From assembly GCA_025084515.1 (NCBI GenBank), contig JAJAGP010000282.1:124001-188000 (forward strand): 64,000 nucleotides of DNA, read 5' to 3'. Source of the stretch: Ancistrus triradiatus. Its lineage: Eukaryota; Chordata; Actinopteri; Siluriformes; Loricariidae. Positions within the stretch are counted from its first letter, which is position 1; the number at the start of each line of letters is the position of its first letter. Below, piece by piece: positions 10,701 to 24,078 of the stretch. A program made the position numbers and the translations under genes. Below the pieces are notes generated by a model, which was not told the origin of the DNA, did no database searches, and saw only the letters and a list, made by a program, of their open reading frames with translations.

Positions 10701-13700
10701 TGACCATGTTTCAGTATTATGTTGCACCTACAGTGGAACATTGGTTCTCATCATTCATTCGTTCCAAAAGGCTCGTCGAGTTCCGAAAACAATGAGTACT
10801 GAACACATTTTTCCAATAAGGAACAACGTAAACTGAATGAATATGTTCCAGGCCCCCAGAAAAAACACTTTCTATAAGGTATTATATGCACTATTGGAGC
10901 TGTATTGTACAGATGCTCCCTGATTTACAATTGGCATACAGTTTTGTTCCGACAAATCAATCATAAGTTAAATGTATCATGAACTGAAGAGTTTATTTAA
11001 TATATACCGTACATATCATAGCGGAGCCTACCTTAAACATTTAACCATACCTAAAACACTTAACACTAACCTACAATTAGGCAAAATAATTAATACAAAG
11101 CTTATTTTATAATAAAGTTTTGAATATCTAATTTCAATTATGAATAATGTATTTAAAGTGAAAAATAAAAATAAAAATCTTGACGCATACAAGTTTAAGC
11201 AAATGCGCTGAGTGCTGAGACAATTTTTTTTTCTTCAAAATGTGTTGAGAACTGACTCGACATGTTCCGAAATGGTTGAGTGCTGAGGTATAACTGTATT
11301 TGTTTGGCAAGTGGAATGTGGGGGCACCCCTGAGTCTGTGCTATGCACCATGTAGTCCCAGCCCACTTCAGAAGTACTGAGACTCATGATGCTCTGGCAA
11401 GGCAGAAACATCTGAGAACCACACATCCTGAATACACACTAAGTGCAACCTAAATTTTTGGTGCCGGGGAAACACCCACCTCAACTTAACAGCACCAGGA
11501 GGCTATACATCTGGACTTTCAGTGTCAGTAGCCAAACATATCCTAGAATCAATATTGAAACCAATTCACCAGAAATTGGTGGAGATATGAAACTGAGCTG
11601 CATTTGGTCTCTTGACAACAAAGGTTCAAATGTACAGAATGTGTGTGTTTCCCAGATGTGTGATTCTGAGACATTTCTGCCTCACCCAAATCTTGGGGGG
11701 GTTGGTCTATGTGTGTAGACCATGGTTGCCCCATAATACAAAACCCTTACTTAAAGGCACAAGCTTGAATGTCTAGAAGGTATGGAAGACATGACATTTT
11801 GGTCATTTTTTCTCTTTACCTTGGAGAGCTTTGTGAATTTACTGTTGGGCGTGACACGTGGGTTTGGTCTGTAGTTGCCTCTGAAAGACTGTTCCTTCTG
11901 ATGGACCCTGTAGCCTTTACTTCAGCAGTTTCTGGGGTCTGTATTCCTGAGTGCTCACTGACTGCATCTGTTACCTGATCTTCATTTTCTGGGATCTGAA
12001 ACCATTGCATAATTAGCTTTTCTCAATGCTTAGCAGGTCAGTGATTGCACAGAATATGCATGATAATCAGTGGTCAGTGTATCTCTGAAAGAACTGAATA
12101 GGCAGCTTATTTTATATATCTTTTAAATATCTGGGTTTGTCTTATGGTCAAATTGCCACTAATAATAGATCCATGTTCAAGGGTAAGACTGGATGTATGC
12201 ATAGAAGTATTATTATTAATACCTTCTCTAGTTTTGTCTCTGACCCCCTCAGTCCCAGTCTCATCTCTTCTGTTGGAGCAACTAGTCCAGGTGGGGGACA
12301 CGGGCAGGGCTTCAAGGCAGGGGCAGGGCTAGCAACGGAATCCGGCAAGGTGACAGTGGCTGAACAATACAGATAAAATTTAAAGGAAAGCTAATGGATA
12401 AAACAGGCTATGATCAGTTTGTATGACACACAAATCTCAAGTTTGTTTTCTAATCTCAAAACATGCATACACAAACCTGTCTCGGTGACATGAAACTGCT
12501 GCATTAGTAAATTGAGCCAGTAGTTTGTAATTCCGTTGTTGCCCAGCAGGGTGTCCATGGGGGGCTTTGTTACTATGGAAGGCTCACACGAGTTCTTAGT
12601 TGCGATGGAGACCTCACAAGAGTCTAGACCAAGCAAAACTCGTCTAGCCTCGTACAGATTTGCGATGTTCCTCTCCAAACCTTTAACCACTACAGACTGA
12701 GAAACAAATGAAAGCCACATCAACACGCTCAGAAATGTCATTCACGAACTACACTGTATTAGTTTAGAATAATCCAGACTGAGGATTGCAAAAAATAATG
12801 TGCATAAGGGCAGCCAATATACTGTTTTGGCCACTGGGTGGTGCTGTAGACCACCATATTCTTCTTGACAAGTCAGGTAAACAAAGCAACTTTCTAAACA
12901 AATGAAAATACTACAACAACAACAAAAGCAACAACAAAAGCAACATCATGTCGTATTGTGTAAAGTGAAGGAAACACAGTGTTGTTTTGGACTCTGTGTT
13001 TGAATAAGCAAAGCCAAATTAGCCACCTAACTGGGAATAGACTACCAGAGGCATGTACAGGTCATTTTAGCTGTCTTAATTCTTCGTGGTGTAGATTCAA
13101 CAAGGTGCTGGAAACATTCCTCACAGATTTTGGTCCATATTGACATGTTAGGATCACAGTTGCTACACCATGATACAAATCTCCCATACCTCCACATCCC
13201 TATAGTCGTCTATTGAATTGAGATCTGGTGACTGTGGAGGCCATTTGAGTACAGTGAACTCATTTTCATATTCAAGAAACCAGTTTGAGATGGTTTGAGC
13301 TTTGTGGCATGGCACATTAACCTGCTGGAAGTAGCCAATGGAAGATGTGTAAGCTTTGGTGATGAAGGCATGGACATGGTCAGCAACAACACTAAGGTAG
13401 GCTGTTGTGTTTAAACTATGTTCTACTGGTATTAATGGGCCAAAGTGTGCCAAGTAATTATCCTCAACTCCATTACACCAACACCACCAGCAGGAGGGTT
13501 CCATGCTTTCATGTTGTTTAGGCCAAATTCTAACCCTACCATCTGAATGTTGCATCAGAAACTGAGACTCATCAGACCAGTCAATGTTTTTCCAGTATTC
13601 TCTTGTCCAATTTTGGTGAGCCTGCATGAATTGCAGCCTCAGTTGCTTGTTCTTAGCTGACAAGAGTGGCACCCCATTGTGGTCTTCTGCTGCTGTAGCC

Positions 13701-16700
13701 CATCTGCTTCAAGGTTTGGCATGTCGTGTGTTGAGAGATGCTCTTCTTCTTATCTCATCTGTAATGAGTGATTATTTGAATTACTGTTGCCTTTCTATCA
13801 GCTCATACCATTCTGGACTTTCTCCTTTGACCTCTGGCATCAGCAAGACATTTTTGTGGCACTTTTCTTGAAAAAGCTGTGAAATTAAGCAAATTTTCCC
13901 ATGAATTTAGTAGGGCTCCCCGCTTCAGGGCGAGACAAATAAAAAAAGGCTGAGATGTCCAAAACACACCTGTCCACGCATTCATTGCTGCTGAAGTCTG
14001 TGTATTTTGTGTTTTACACAAAATGATGAGTTTAAAGACGTTTGTCCAACGAGAGCATAATCATTCACCATTCAAAACAGTGCCTACACAAACAAACCCT
14101 AGCCTCCCAGAGATGCACTGTGTGTCAGAGTATCTACTAGGTGTTTCTCACAGCTTCAAAGCAGATTTTGCATGCTGTGCTGTTTAATGAACAAGCAGCA
14201 AGATACAATGAGCAGTGAGATTTTTGATCATTTGATTCACCAAAATTAATTAATAATATAGGCACTTTGGTGAACATTTAATTACAGCATTTGATAGAAA
14301 TTCATGGGAAGCTGTGCTTCATTTGAAGTGTAAAAAACAATTTGTTTGTGACTCAAAGCCATTCCAGGTAAGACAGGGGTTTATTGGTAACTGCCGCTGT
14401 GCAGTGTTTGTGTATTCAGCACCTGTAATATGTTCATGCCAGAACACAGTTAATCTTTAGGACATTTGGTTCAGTCTCACCGTGTGCTTCCCATCTTCCC
14501 ATGCTCTTGCTAACTTGTGTTTATAGCTCATCTTTTACCTTGGGAAATATGCATTTATCATCATCTGGACATAATTAGTGTAATTTTCTGACCACATAAT
14601 GCTATTGCACTGCTATTTTATTTGATTGGCAGGCTATTCTTCCTCCAGCTGTGGCACTGAGGTGCTTAAAATTCCAGAAATGCCTGTCTGTTACTCCTAC
14701 CAGCACAACACTGCATATCACTGCTGTCCTAACAGTGGCCCACTACCCACATAAAGTCTGGTGGTGGTGGTCCCAGTCTACTGCTGGATGACATAGAGGG
14801 GCTTGATACTTTATTACAAAATTCATCTGCATCTATCAAGGCCTACTTGGGGACTGTGGTGATGAAGTATTGGCCATACAGTTAAAAGTTGAAGTCTCAG
14901 CTTTGCCTAGATGCCACAGTTGGGCCCTTGAGCAAGACCTTCACTTTAAATTGGACTTTGTAAGATTGCATCATTTGTAAGTCAATTTGAATAATGACAA
15001 ATGCAGGAAACATAAGGTCGTGTTAGATTTGTGTAGATATTTGAAATATATGCCAAATTCAAGGCTGTTTTATACAATGCTCCTAAGTCTACTTTGTTGT
15101 CAAAGTCCTTACGCAATCTTGGACTTAAGTAGTTCTTATATAGACTTCCTGAGACACTCCTTGACCGATACTATTAGATATTCCCTATGACTTGGATGAC
15201 CGATCACTGATATGAACATGTAGGGAGATTTTCTTTTCAACAAAGACAAGACATACATCTATTTTCCTGACAGTTCTGAATTACCTGGGTGGATTGTGTG
15301 TTTTGTAATACCTTAGCAGCCTGTTTGGGCTTTGGTTTGACACTGATGAACACTCCCAAGGTCTGCATCATCTGAGAAAGTTTTCGGGGATCTGACTCAC
15401 CCTCATCCTTCATCTCAAACATCAAGCACACTGGCAGGCATTCCTACATGAGAAAAAAAGGTGTAAAGAGAATCAAGCCAGTACTATTGGCGTTAGAGGT
15501 GAGCCTGGAACTCCCTGTATGATGGTGAGCATGCATATTTAGCTTGGGCAGGTAGAGAGAAATTCTCCTTAAAATAAAGAAAAAAAAATACATGAACATA
15601 AATAGAGCCAGTGTTTCTTCTACATAGGTCCATTATTCCAGATTCTGAAAACAGAACAAAATCTGACTTGCTGACCTATGCTCAAAGCCAGTATTGCAGC
15701 CACAGCTGATATCGGTATTACTGCACCAGGTTTTTAAACAGAAAAAGTAACACTAGGCAGTTAGTTTGCAGCACAAATATGAAATTTTGAGCTCGGTTTG
15801 ATTTATTTGGTGGATTAACAGAGAAAAATGAGCAGACATTGAAATTAGTAATGAGTAGTGGACTGTAAACTAACAATGTGGACTGTTTGTTGTTTAAAAA
15901 ATTGGTGTGCCAAGAAAAACGTATCTGTTGACTTCTGTATCTAAAAATGTATGTTGAATACAGTCACTGAAACAGAGCTAAAGCAGATTCTTCATAAAAT
16001 AAATGCAACACACTGAAGAATGGGAAAAGTGAGTCTTGTACTGCTGTTTTATATCATGGCCTTAGAAAACACTTTTAAATCATTCTGTGGCTTTTGGAAA
16101 TTTTTGGACACTAAATAAAACCAATAATGACCACATACAGTGATGCTTGAAAGTTTGTGAACCCTTTAGAATTTTCTATATTTCTGCATGAATATGACCT
16201 AAAAACATCATCAGATTTTCACCACAAGTCCTAAAAGTAGATAAAGAGAACTCAGTTAAACAAATGAGACAAAAATATTATACTTGGTCATTTATTTATT
16301 GAGGAAATTGATCCAATATTACATATTAGTGAGTGGCAAAAGTATGTGAACCTTTGCTTTCAGTATCTGGTGTGACCCCCCCTGTGCAGCAATAACTGTA
16401 ACTAAACGCTTCCTGTAACTGTTGATCAGTCCTGCACACCGGCTTGGAGGAATTTTAGCCCATTCCTCCGTACAGAACAGCTTCAACTCTGGGATGTTGG
16501 TGGGTTTCCTCACATTAACTGCTCACTCCATTATTCTTCCTTAACCATTCTTTGGTAGAACGACTTGTGTGCTTAGGGTCATTGTCTTGCTGCATGACCC
16601 ACCTTCTCTTGAGATTCAGTTCATGGACAGATGTCCTGACATTTTCCTTTAACATTCCCTGATATAATTCAGAATTCATTGTTTCATCAATGACGGTAAT

Positions 16701-17289
16701 CCGTCCTGGCCCAGATGCAGCAAACCAGGCCCAAACCATGATACTACCAAAACCATGTTTCACAGATGGGATAAGGTTTTTAGGCTGGAATGCAGTGTTT
16801 TCCTTTCTCCAAACATAACGCTTTTCTCTTGAACCAAAAAGTTTTATTTTGGCCTCATCCGTCCACAAAACATTCTTCCAATGGCCTTCTGGCTCGTCCA
16901 CGTGATCTTTAGCAAACTGCAGACGAGCAGCAATGTTCTTTCGGAGAGCAGTGGCTTTCTCATTGGATCATTTTCTTCAATAAATAAATGACCAAGTATA
17001 ATATTTTATCTCATTTGTATAACTGGGTTCTCTTTATCTACTTTTAGGACTTGTGTGAAAATCTGATGATGTTTTAGGTCATATTTATGCGGAAGTATAG
17101 ACAATATAGAAAATTCTAAAGGGTTAACAAACTTTCAAGCACCACTGTATAATGATTTACGCAGCATTGTTATCAGGATTGGGAGGCATGGTGGGACAAT
17201 GGTTAGCCCTGCCATCTCACAGCTCCAGAGATCCTAAAAGTACTTGAAAGTTTGTGAACCCTTTATAATTTTCTATATTTCTGCATTTC

Positions 17290-17322
<33 letters not shown>

Positions 17323-20300
17323 GTTAGATAGGCTAGATAATGAGAACGCAAACAATAATACGTAAGATAAGATTTATTTATTAAGGAAAATGATTACACA
17401 CACGTGTGCGTGCGTGTATGCATGTGTATAATCATTTTACACATCTGTGTAACATCTGTGGACAAGTATATGAACCTCTAAGATTAGAAGTTAAACTGAA
17501 GGTGAAATTACAGTCAGGTATTTTCCATCGATGGAATGACAGTCAGATGATGTTACACACTTCAAGCACCACTGTAAACTGCATCGTTCCACATATACAG
17601 ACATTAGGACTTGTCTGAATGCACAGCTAAAGTGGTCCATCTCTCTTTCAAACATACCATAAGCTGCTGGCGTGCGAGACACACTCCATCAGCAGTACCC
17701 TGGATCAGCAGAGAAGGCGTGTGCTGTGGGGCAGTGAGGTCAGGCAGTACAATCTGTGTGTGTGTTTGGTGCATGACGTTGAGGAAATTGGCACCATTCT
17801 GTCCCAACAGGAAGAGATGCTGCTGAGATGTCACATCCAGCTGTGTGCTCACCATGACCCCAGTCACCCCAGCAACCGTTGCTGCATCTCGGCCCAGAAG
17901 CAGCTCCATCAGGACAGAGGTAGCCTTCTGAAGGGCCAAGAGAGAAATTAAAGAGAAAAATGTTGGAAAGGAATAACATGGGTATCTTAATGCACTGTTA
18001 TGAACCATTATCTGCATACCAGTAACAACAAATTGGTGAAAAATAAGACCATTGATGATGGGCTTGGTAATGATTAACACAACCTGTGCAAGCAGTAGGG
18101 TAGTTTAGCTACCGTCTTTAACTGTACACCTGCAGTGTGGACCAGCATGTTAAATTTGGAGTTATGTAATTTAGCAGACACCCCTATCTTACAATCCAAG
18201 CAAATTGTGAGTTAAGGACCTTGGTCAAGGACCCAACAGTGGCAGCTTAGCAGAGGTGGGATTTGAACTCTAGACCTTCACATAGTCTAGTACCTTAAAC
18301 TCTAGGCTACCACAAGAAGGTGTACAGAGCTTAACAATCCCAACAGCACTCCTGTTACCCTCATGTTTCCACCATGTTACTGAATACTAAGACTAGTCCT
18401 ACATTCAAATAATATCGTAACAGGTTTGGTCCTTTTCACTGATGGATAGGGTGGAGGGCAGCAAAAAAAATAAAATAAAAATAAAAACATAATTGCAAAA
18501 TGTTAAGCTTTTACTAGTCTCAACAGCAAATAATTGGCCAGGAATTTAGCAAGAATTAAATAAACAGTTACAGTAACTTAGTGTGGGATAGCCTTTCCCT
18601 TTTATTTCCTTAAATATTTATGTCTTGTGGGTAAACTTGCAGTCAGCTTTTTACCAGTTAGTTAATGTGAGATAATATACAGCTGATATATGGTGGATGA
18701 TATACAGCTATTGTGATTTTTTTTGTTTGTTTTTTTGTTTGTTTTGGGAGCAGATGGGCTGTATCAAGTTTTATCTCAAAAATTAAATCTAGTCATGATT
18801 TTATCTTTGTGTACAAAGAAAGCTATGTCAGTGAATTGCCCTGCATCAATGAGCAGTGTTGAGCAAATGTTGGCATAAGCCTCAGGTGTGTATTTTCTTA
18901 CTTCTTGCTAATTTTCTGACTGACAATTTGTTAGGAACATTAAAAGCAACTTTAGATTTGTTCCATTTTTGGGGGGGTCCTGAGTTTTGAAAAGGCTGAG
19001 TCAGATTTGAAGGCATACCCAACAAACAGCAAGTGTGTGTGTTTATTTTGTACCTTCACTGCAGCGCAATTTCCCTGCAGGCCTCGAACATCACAGGTGG
19101 AACAGTAGAGTTTGGGTTGTGTCCTGAATGTCACACTAACTCCAAAAGCCTGTGCTACATGCTGAATCAGTGGTGAGCTTGCATCTGTTACAACTCCACC
19201 CACTAGAGTCAGTGGAAGGTCAAACGTCAACACAAGGGGCTGCAGGTCCTGTAGGTCACAAGAAAGGGGCAAGGAAAGAATTTTGTAAAGATACATGCAA
19301 CTGTTAGAAGGAGCATTTAATCTGATGAACAATTTATAATTTAGCATTAATTGTTGTGTATTTTAAGGAAACCTATGCCAAGGTGTAGTGACAGGGTATG
19401 ATTATTCAATATAACTGTTTAGCTGCGCATATAAACTGTGTGTGAAGTTACCAGTGTACAATACTAACTCTAATGTGTTTTCTAGCAGCTTCTACGCCCT
19501 GCAAAGGTCCCGCTATAGACACCTGTCAACAAAGACCACAAAGAAAAGAGTCAGTCAGCATCTGACATGCAGAAATGATTTCCATGTAAAAGAATAAAAC
19601 ATCATTTACACTTTTAACATCATATGTACTGTAGATGTGTTTTATTTATAGTATCTATACTTTATGACTTAACCCTTGTTCTGTGTTCTAGTTGTGTTTG
19701 CTGTCAAATGTTTCAGGCCCCTTAAAACTGTTTACAGAGCATAATTTATTTTATATCATTTTATTCTAAATATTTATCACCTGTTTATTCCGTTGCATCT
19801 TTCAAGCAACCCCATCCATAATCACCATTATCCAAATAATTACACTCATCTTTCATGTATATATCACGTATACCTAAAGTGATATGGTTTAATTATAAGT
19901 AAAAATAAGTATAAAGTATGCTTTTTGCTGCAGACCAGACACACACAATAAAACATATTAAGTGATCCCCTTCCAAAAAAAAAAGTTTATACAAATGTGC
20001 TGTTATTTATATACTTATTTAAACTATAAATAAGTGAGTATGCTTTCAGTTTCACTTTTTATGTACTTACCAGATATATACTAAGCATGGTCATACATAA
20101 TTATAATTGTATAAATTCTGTCAAGTATACAGAAAAGTTTAAGAATATTTGGCCTATACTTATACTTAAGTATACCTGACATGCATGTTTGTTCTACATT
20201 GATTTCAAATTTTGATTTATAAAGAAGACAATTATGACAATTCTTAAACTTGAGTATGTCTTGTGAATTTTCACGTGTACTATACTGGTAGTGTTAACTT

Positions 20301-23300
20301 TATTTCAAGTATAAAAAATATATGCCTATATCTATGCCAATATCTACTTTGAAGTGCAAACATAATATAGAGGTATTGAACTATAAGTATTAGGTTAAGT
20401 TCACTCAAAGAAAACTTACAAGTATACCTGTAGTACAAGAATGTGTAGTTTACTGGAATTATACTTAAAAGTGTACTTCCATAAACTTGTGGGATAGAAG
20501 TAAATAATTAGAAACAGTATGTCTAAGAGTTCACATTCAGTACACTACAAAATAAAACGATAAACTAGTTGTGTACTCAAGCTACTCTCACACCTAATCT
20601 ATACTTAAAATAAGTATTTACAAACGTATTCAAGAGGCACTGAAATAATGCACTTACAAGAATACAACTAATACACATTCAATTGAATACATAAAGTATC
20701 ATTGGGAAATATATATGAATTTTACTTATTTTTAATTAATAATATGAAATCAAAGTATACTTTTTTGTAAAGGTTCTCAAAGACTGGTTGGATAGACTGT
20801 GTGTGTGTGTTTATTACAGGGGTATATAACTTCTGATTAAAATATCTGATTAGTCCCTCTCCACATGCCTATTCCTCTGGTACACCAGTGGGTCCTTCAA
20901 CATCCAGACTTGTGTCCATACCTGGTTGCTTTTCTCTCCAGTGGCGCTGTGCCGATTTGAGTCTGGGAAGTGGATATGGCAGGAAGTGTCCTCCATGACT
21001 TTTTTTATGTTCCCTCCCCCTTTACCTATCACGTGAGAATGTTCAGTATGAGTGACATCCATCTTCAGAGTGACTTTATTAACCTAGGAACAATGAGAGA
21101 ATAGCAATATCATGACCACAGTAACACGACATAGGGAACACACTGCACATTTCACTCACCTTAGTCTCCAAAAGTTCCAGGATCTTGCGCTTGGCCTCCA
21201 GAACACCCTCCCTCTTTCCCTCCACTTTTACATGTGGATCTGAAAGTACAGACATGACCACAATGTACCAGACCTATGTACAGAGACATTCAATAAGACA
21301 ACAAAAAACTGCATAACAACTACAATTACTTGCAGTGAATGTGTAATTGATGTAATTTTTATCATTACTGTACAGCAGATGCAGCCTTGTCATCTCTCTC
21401 TCTCTGATGATGTTTTGGGTCATATTTATGCAGAAATATAAAAAATTCTAAAGGGTTCACAAACTTTCCATTGCCACTGTATATTAAAAGGATTTCTAAA
21501 ACACTAAATATCTATAAATGAAAATACAATATGATGAAAGCACTGTAAAAATTCTATTTAAAATCGATCTAAAATATTATACAAGTATGTCATTTGACTC
21601 AAAGTACAGTTTGCAGGTGGCACAGTGGTAGGTGCTGTGACCGCACAGATTCCTCGTTTAATTGCCTGCCTCCCATGTGAATTTGTAAGTTCTCCTAGTT
21701 TCTGTGAGGGCTTCCTCCAGGCACTCTGGTTTCCTCACCCATTCCAAAGTCATGCATTAAGTCAAATAGTGTCTATTATGTTCTGGTAAGGGTGTGCATA
21801 CTCTGCGAGGGACTGGTGCCTGGTCTATGGTTGGTTCCTGCCTCGTGATCCTTGTGCCGAAACAAAATTCGACTTCCTCTTACCTTTCTTTGATTTGGCT
21901 CCAATCTTCAGCTTTGAAGGCCATTTCACCTGAGTGTTAGTCTCCCTCATTACCTGGGGAGATAAAGGTATGAGAACAAATGTGTGTACAAATGCATGTA
22001 AAAGACAAAGAGTGTCAAAAAGAGATGTGTGAAACAAGAAAGGCAATTGTGTGGGAAAAGGAGGGAAGACGTAAACCCTCAGAACACAATTTAAACACTG
22101 ACAATACACAATTAGCATATCAAAGCAGCACATTATTACCCCGGGAAGACAAACAAAACCTGTATGTAGAGAGAAGTCATAAAAGACAACACTTGACAGC
22201 ACAGCAAATAGGAATGCACAGTGAATTATATTTTTATTTAATCTACTTTGACAAACTTTGCCACCTAGCTAACAATGAATATGCCTACAGAAATGCTTAT
22301 GGAAATTGTGGATATGTATCAGTGTGCCTAGTGTTAGATTTACATTTACAGGATTTAGCAGATGTCCTTATCCAGAGCAATTTAACAGTAATAATCTCAC
22401 AAGGTACAATATAAGCAAGTTAAGGGCTTTGCTCAAGTGCCTCACAGTAGCAACTTTTTTGGCACAGCCAAACACTCAAACTTATGGCCAATAAATATCT
22501 GTAAAATATGTTTTAATCACTGCACCACTGTTCTAGTGATTTTCTGATGGTTTTTCATGCGTAGTAATAGCATTTTCTGATAACCATATTGGCTGATATG
22601 CAATGTTCAAGGTCTTAGTCCTCTTAACAGGTGATCTAGATCTAGAGTCAATATGCATTTGCATTTGACAGTTTTATAGTAGGACTATGTAATGATGCGG
22701 CATTAATATAGCATTCATATAGACAGACACATTTTTCATTAAGATACAACAATTCAGCTAATTACACATTTACTGTGCCATCTATCTGTAAATACAGGTC
22801 TGTGCAAAACTCGTAGGTCACCTTAAGATATCTTGTTTTAGCAATGGCATAATGTCCATATTTAACATATAGTTGACTACTGGACCCAAAATTATCAAAC
22901 TTGTATTTGTCACTGCATAATAATCTTTGTGAGCTTTAGCATATCTTAGCCTTTTCACCCTGTTCCCCTAAGAAAATTCTGGTTTCTTGGTTGCTACCAT
23001 TCCTAATCAAGTTTCTTCGGACTGTAGAAAGGTCAACTTGGCATCTCGATGAAGCTACACAGATACCAGAAGCAACATTTAGACAATAATACAAGCTTAT
23101 AATGTAAAGTGTGAAATAAAAAAATGAACTTAGATGAACTGTTGAATTATACAGGTCATCTAAGCAACGTTGTTCTTAAACTAGAATAACTGTGATAAAA
23201 TAATGCCAATATTAAGCAAAAACACTGTAACACTTTAAACCTTGACACTCTTACTGATGAATTGCTTCTTATGTATTCAATCACATTGTACCACTTTCAC

Positions 23301-24029
23301 TTTGAACCTGTTTGAAATTGAATGCTATTTTGATTTTTTTTACCATCTACAGTGCACATAGCCTGATATCATGCAACATGTCCATTTGATTTTAAAAAAC
23401 AAATATGGATAACCAGAGTAGCATAGCTGAAACAGCTTACACACATGCTTTTTGAGCTACCTGGTGGCCAAATGATTTAATACAGGATATTGATACAATG
23501 CTGTCTTTTTGAACATAAAATATGTATTCACAGGAATATAGTGTGCAAGACTCAGCATATACTGATGCACTATGGAGCATATAAACGAATGGAAAATGGA
23601 AAATGACATATAAAAATGTAATATGTTGTATTAACATATGCCTGATCAAACACAGTTGCTGTATCAAAATGTCATGTTACTTCAGTTTATATTGCAGTAT
23701 ATAATAATAATATGTATCCTGATATTTACCACTCTATACTTAAGTGCCTACTGGTACAAGTAGTTCAAAACTGTGTATGACATCTTAATTTTAAAAAGGA
23801 ATTTAAGAAAGGCAGTAGACATAGTAGCCATTTCTAAGTAAGGTAACAGGTAATAAAAAGTTTAGATGGGTTGCCACATCCTCTCACCTTCTCAAAGAAC
23901 TCTTCTCCAGTCAGGCCTGTCCCATCTGTAGGGACTGTAAGAAATAGAACCAGAAAAATATATTTTATTAGACTAAGAAAAGGAAAAAAATACTTCTTAC
24001 ATTTAATTACTTAATACTTAATACTATAA

Positions 24030-24078
<49 letters not shown>

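Noticed and set aside
11816..12010. Start of bicc exon 12 at the ATG at 12010
   Set aside because: The ATG and next codons lie upstream of a good acceptor (TTTCAG|ATCCCAG); phase with exon 11 requires the exon to start at 11995.
20850..20921. C-terminal extension of bicc exon 5
   Set aside because: The donor GTATGG at KSNQ is at the family's usual junction and exon 6 continues the homology in phase, so the extension is intron.
21980..22414. 144-codon plus-strand frame
   Set aside because: It runs antisense to bicc intron sequence into a SINE and has no recognisable domain.
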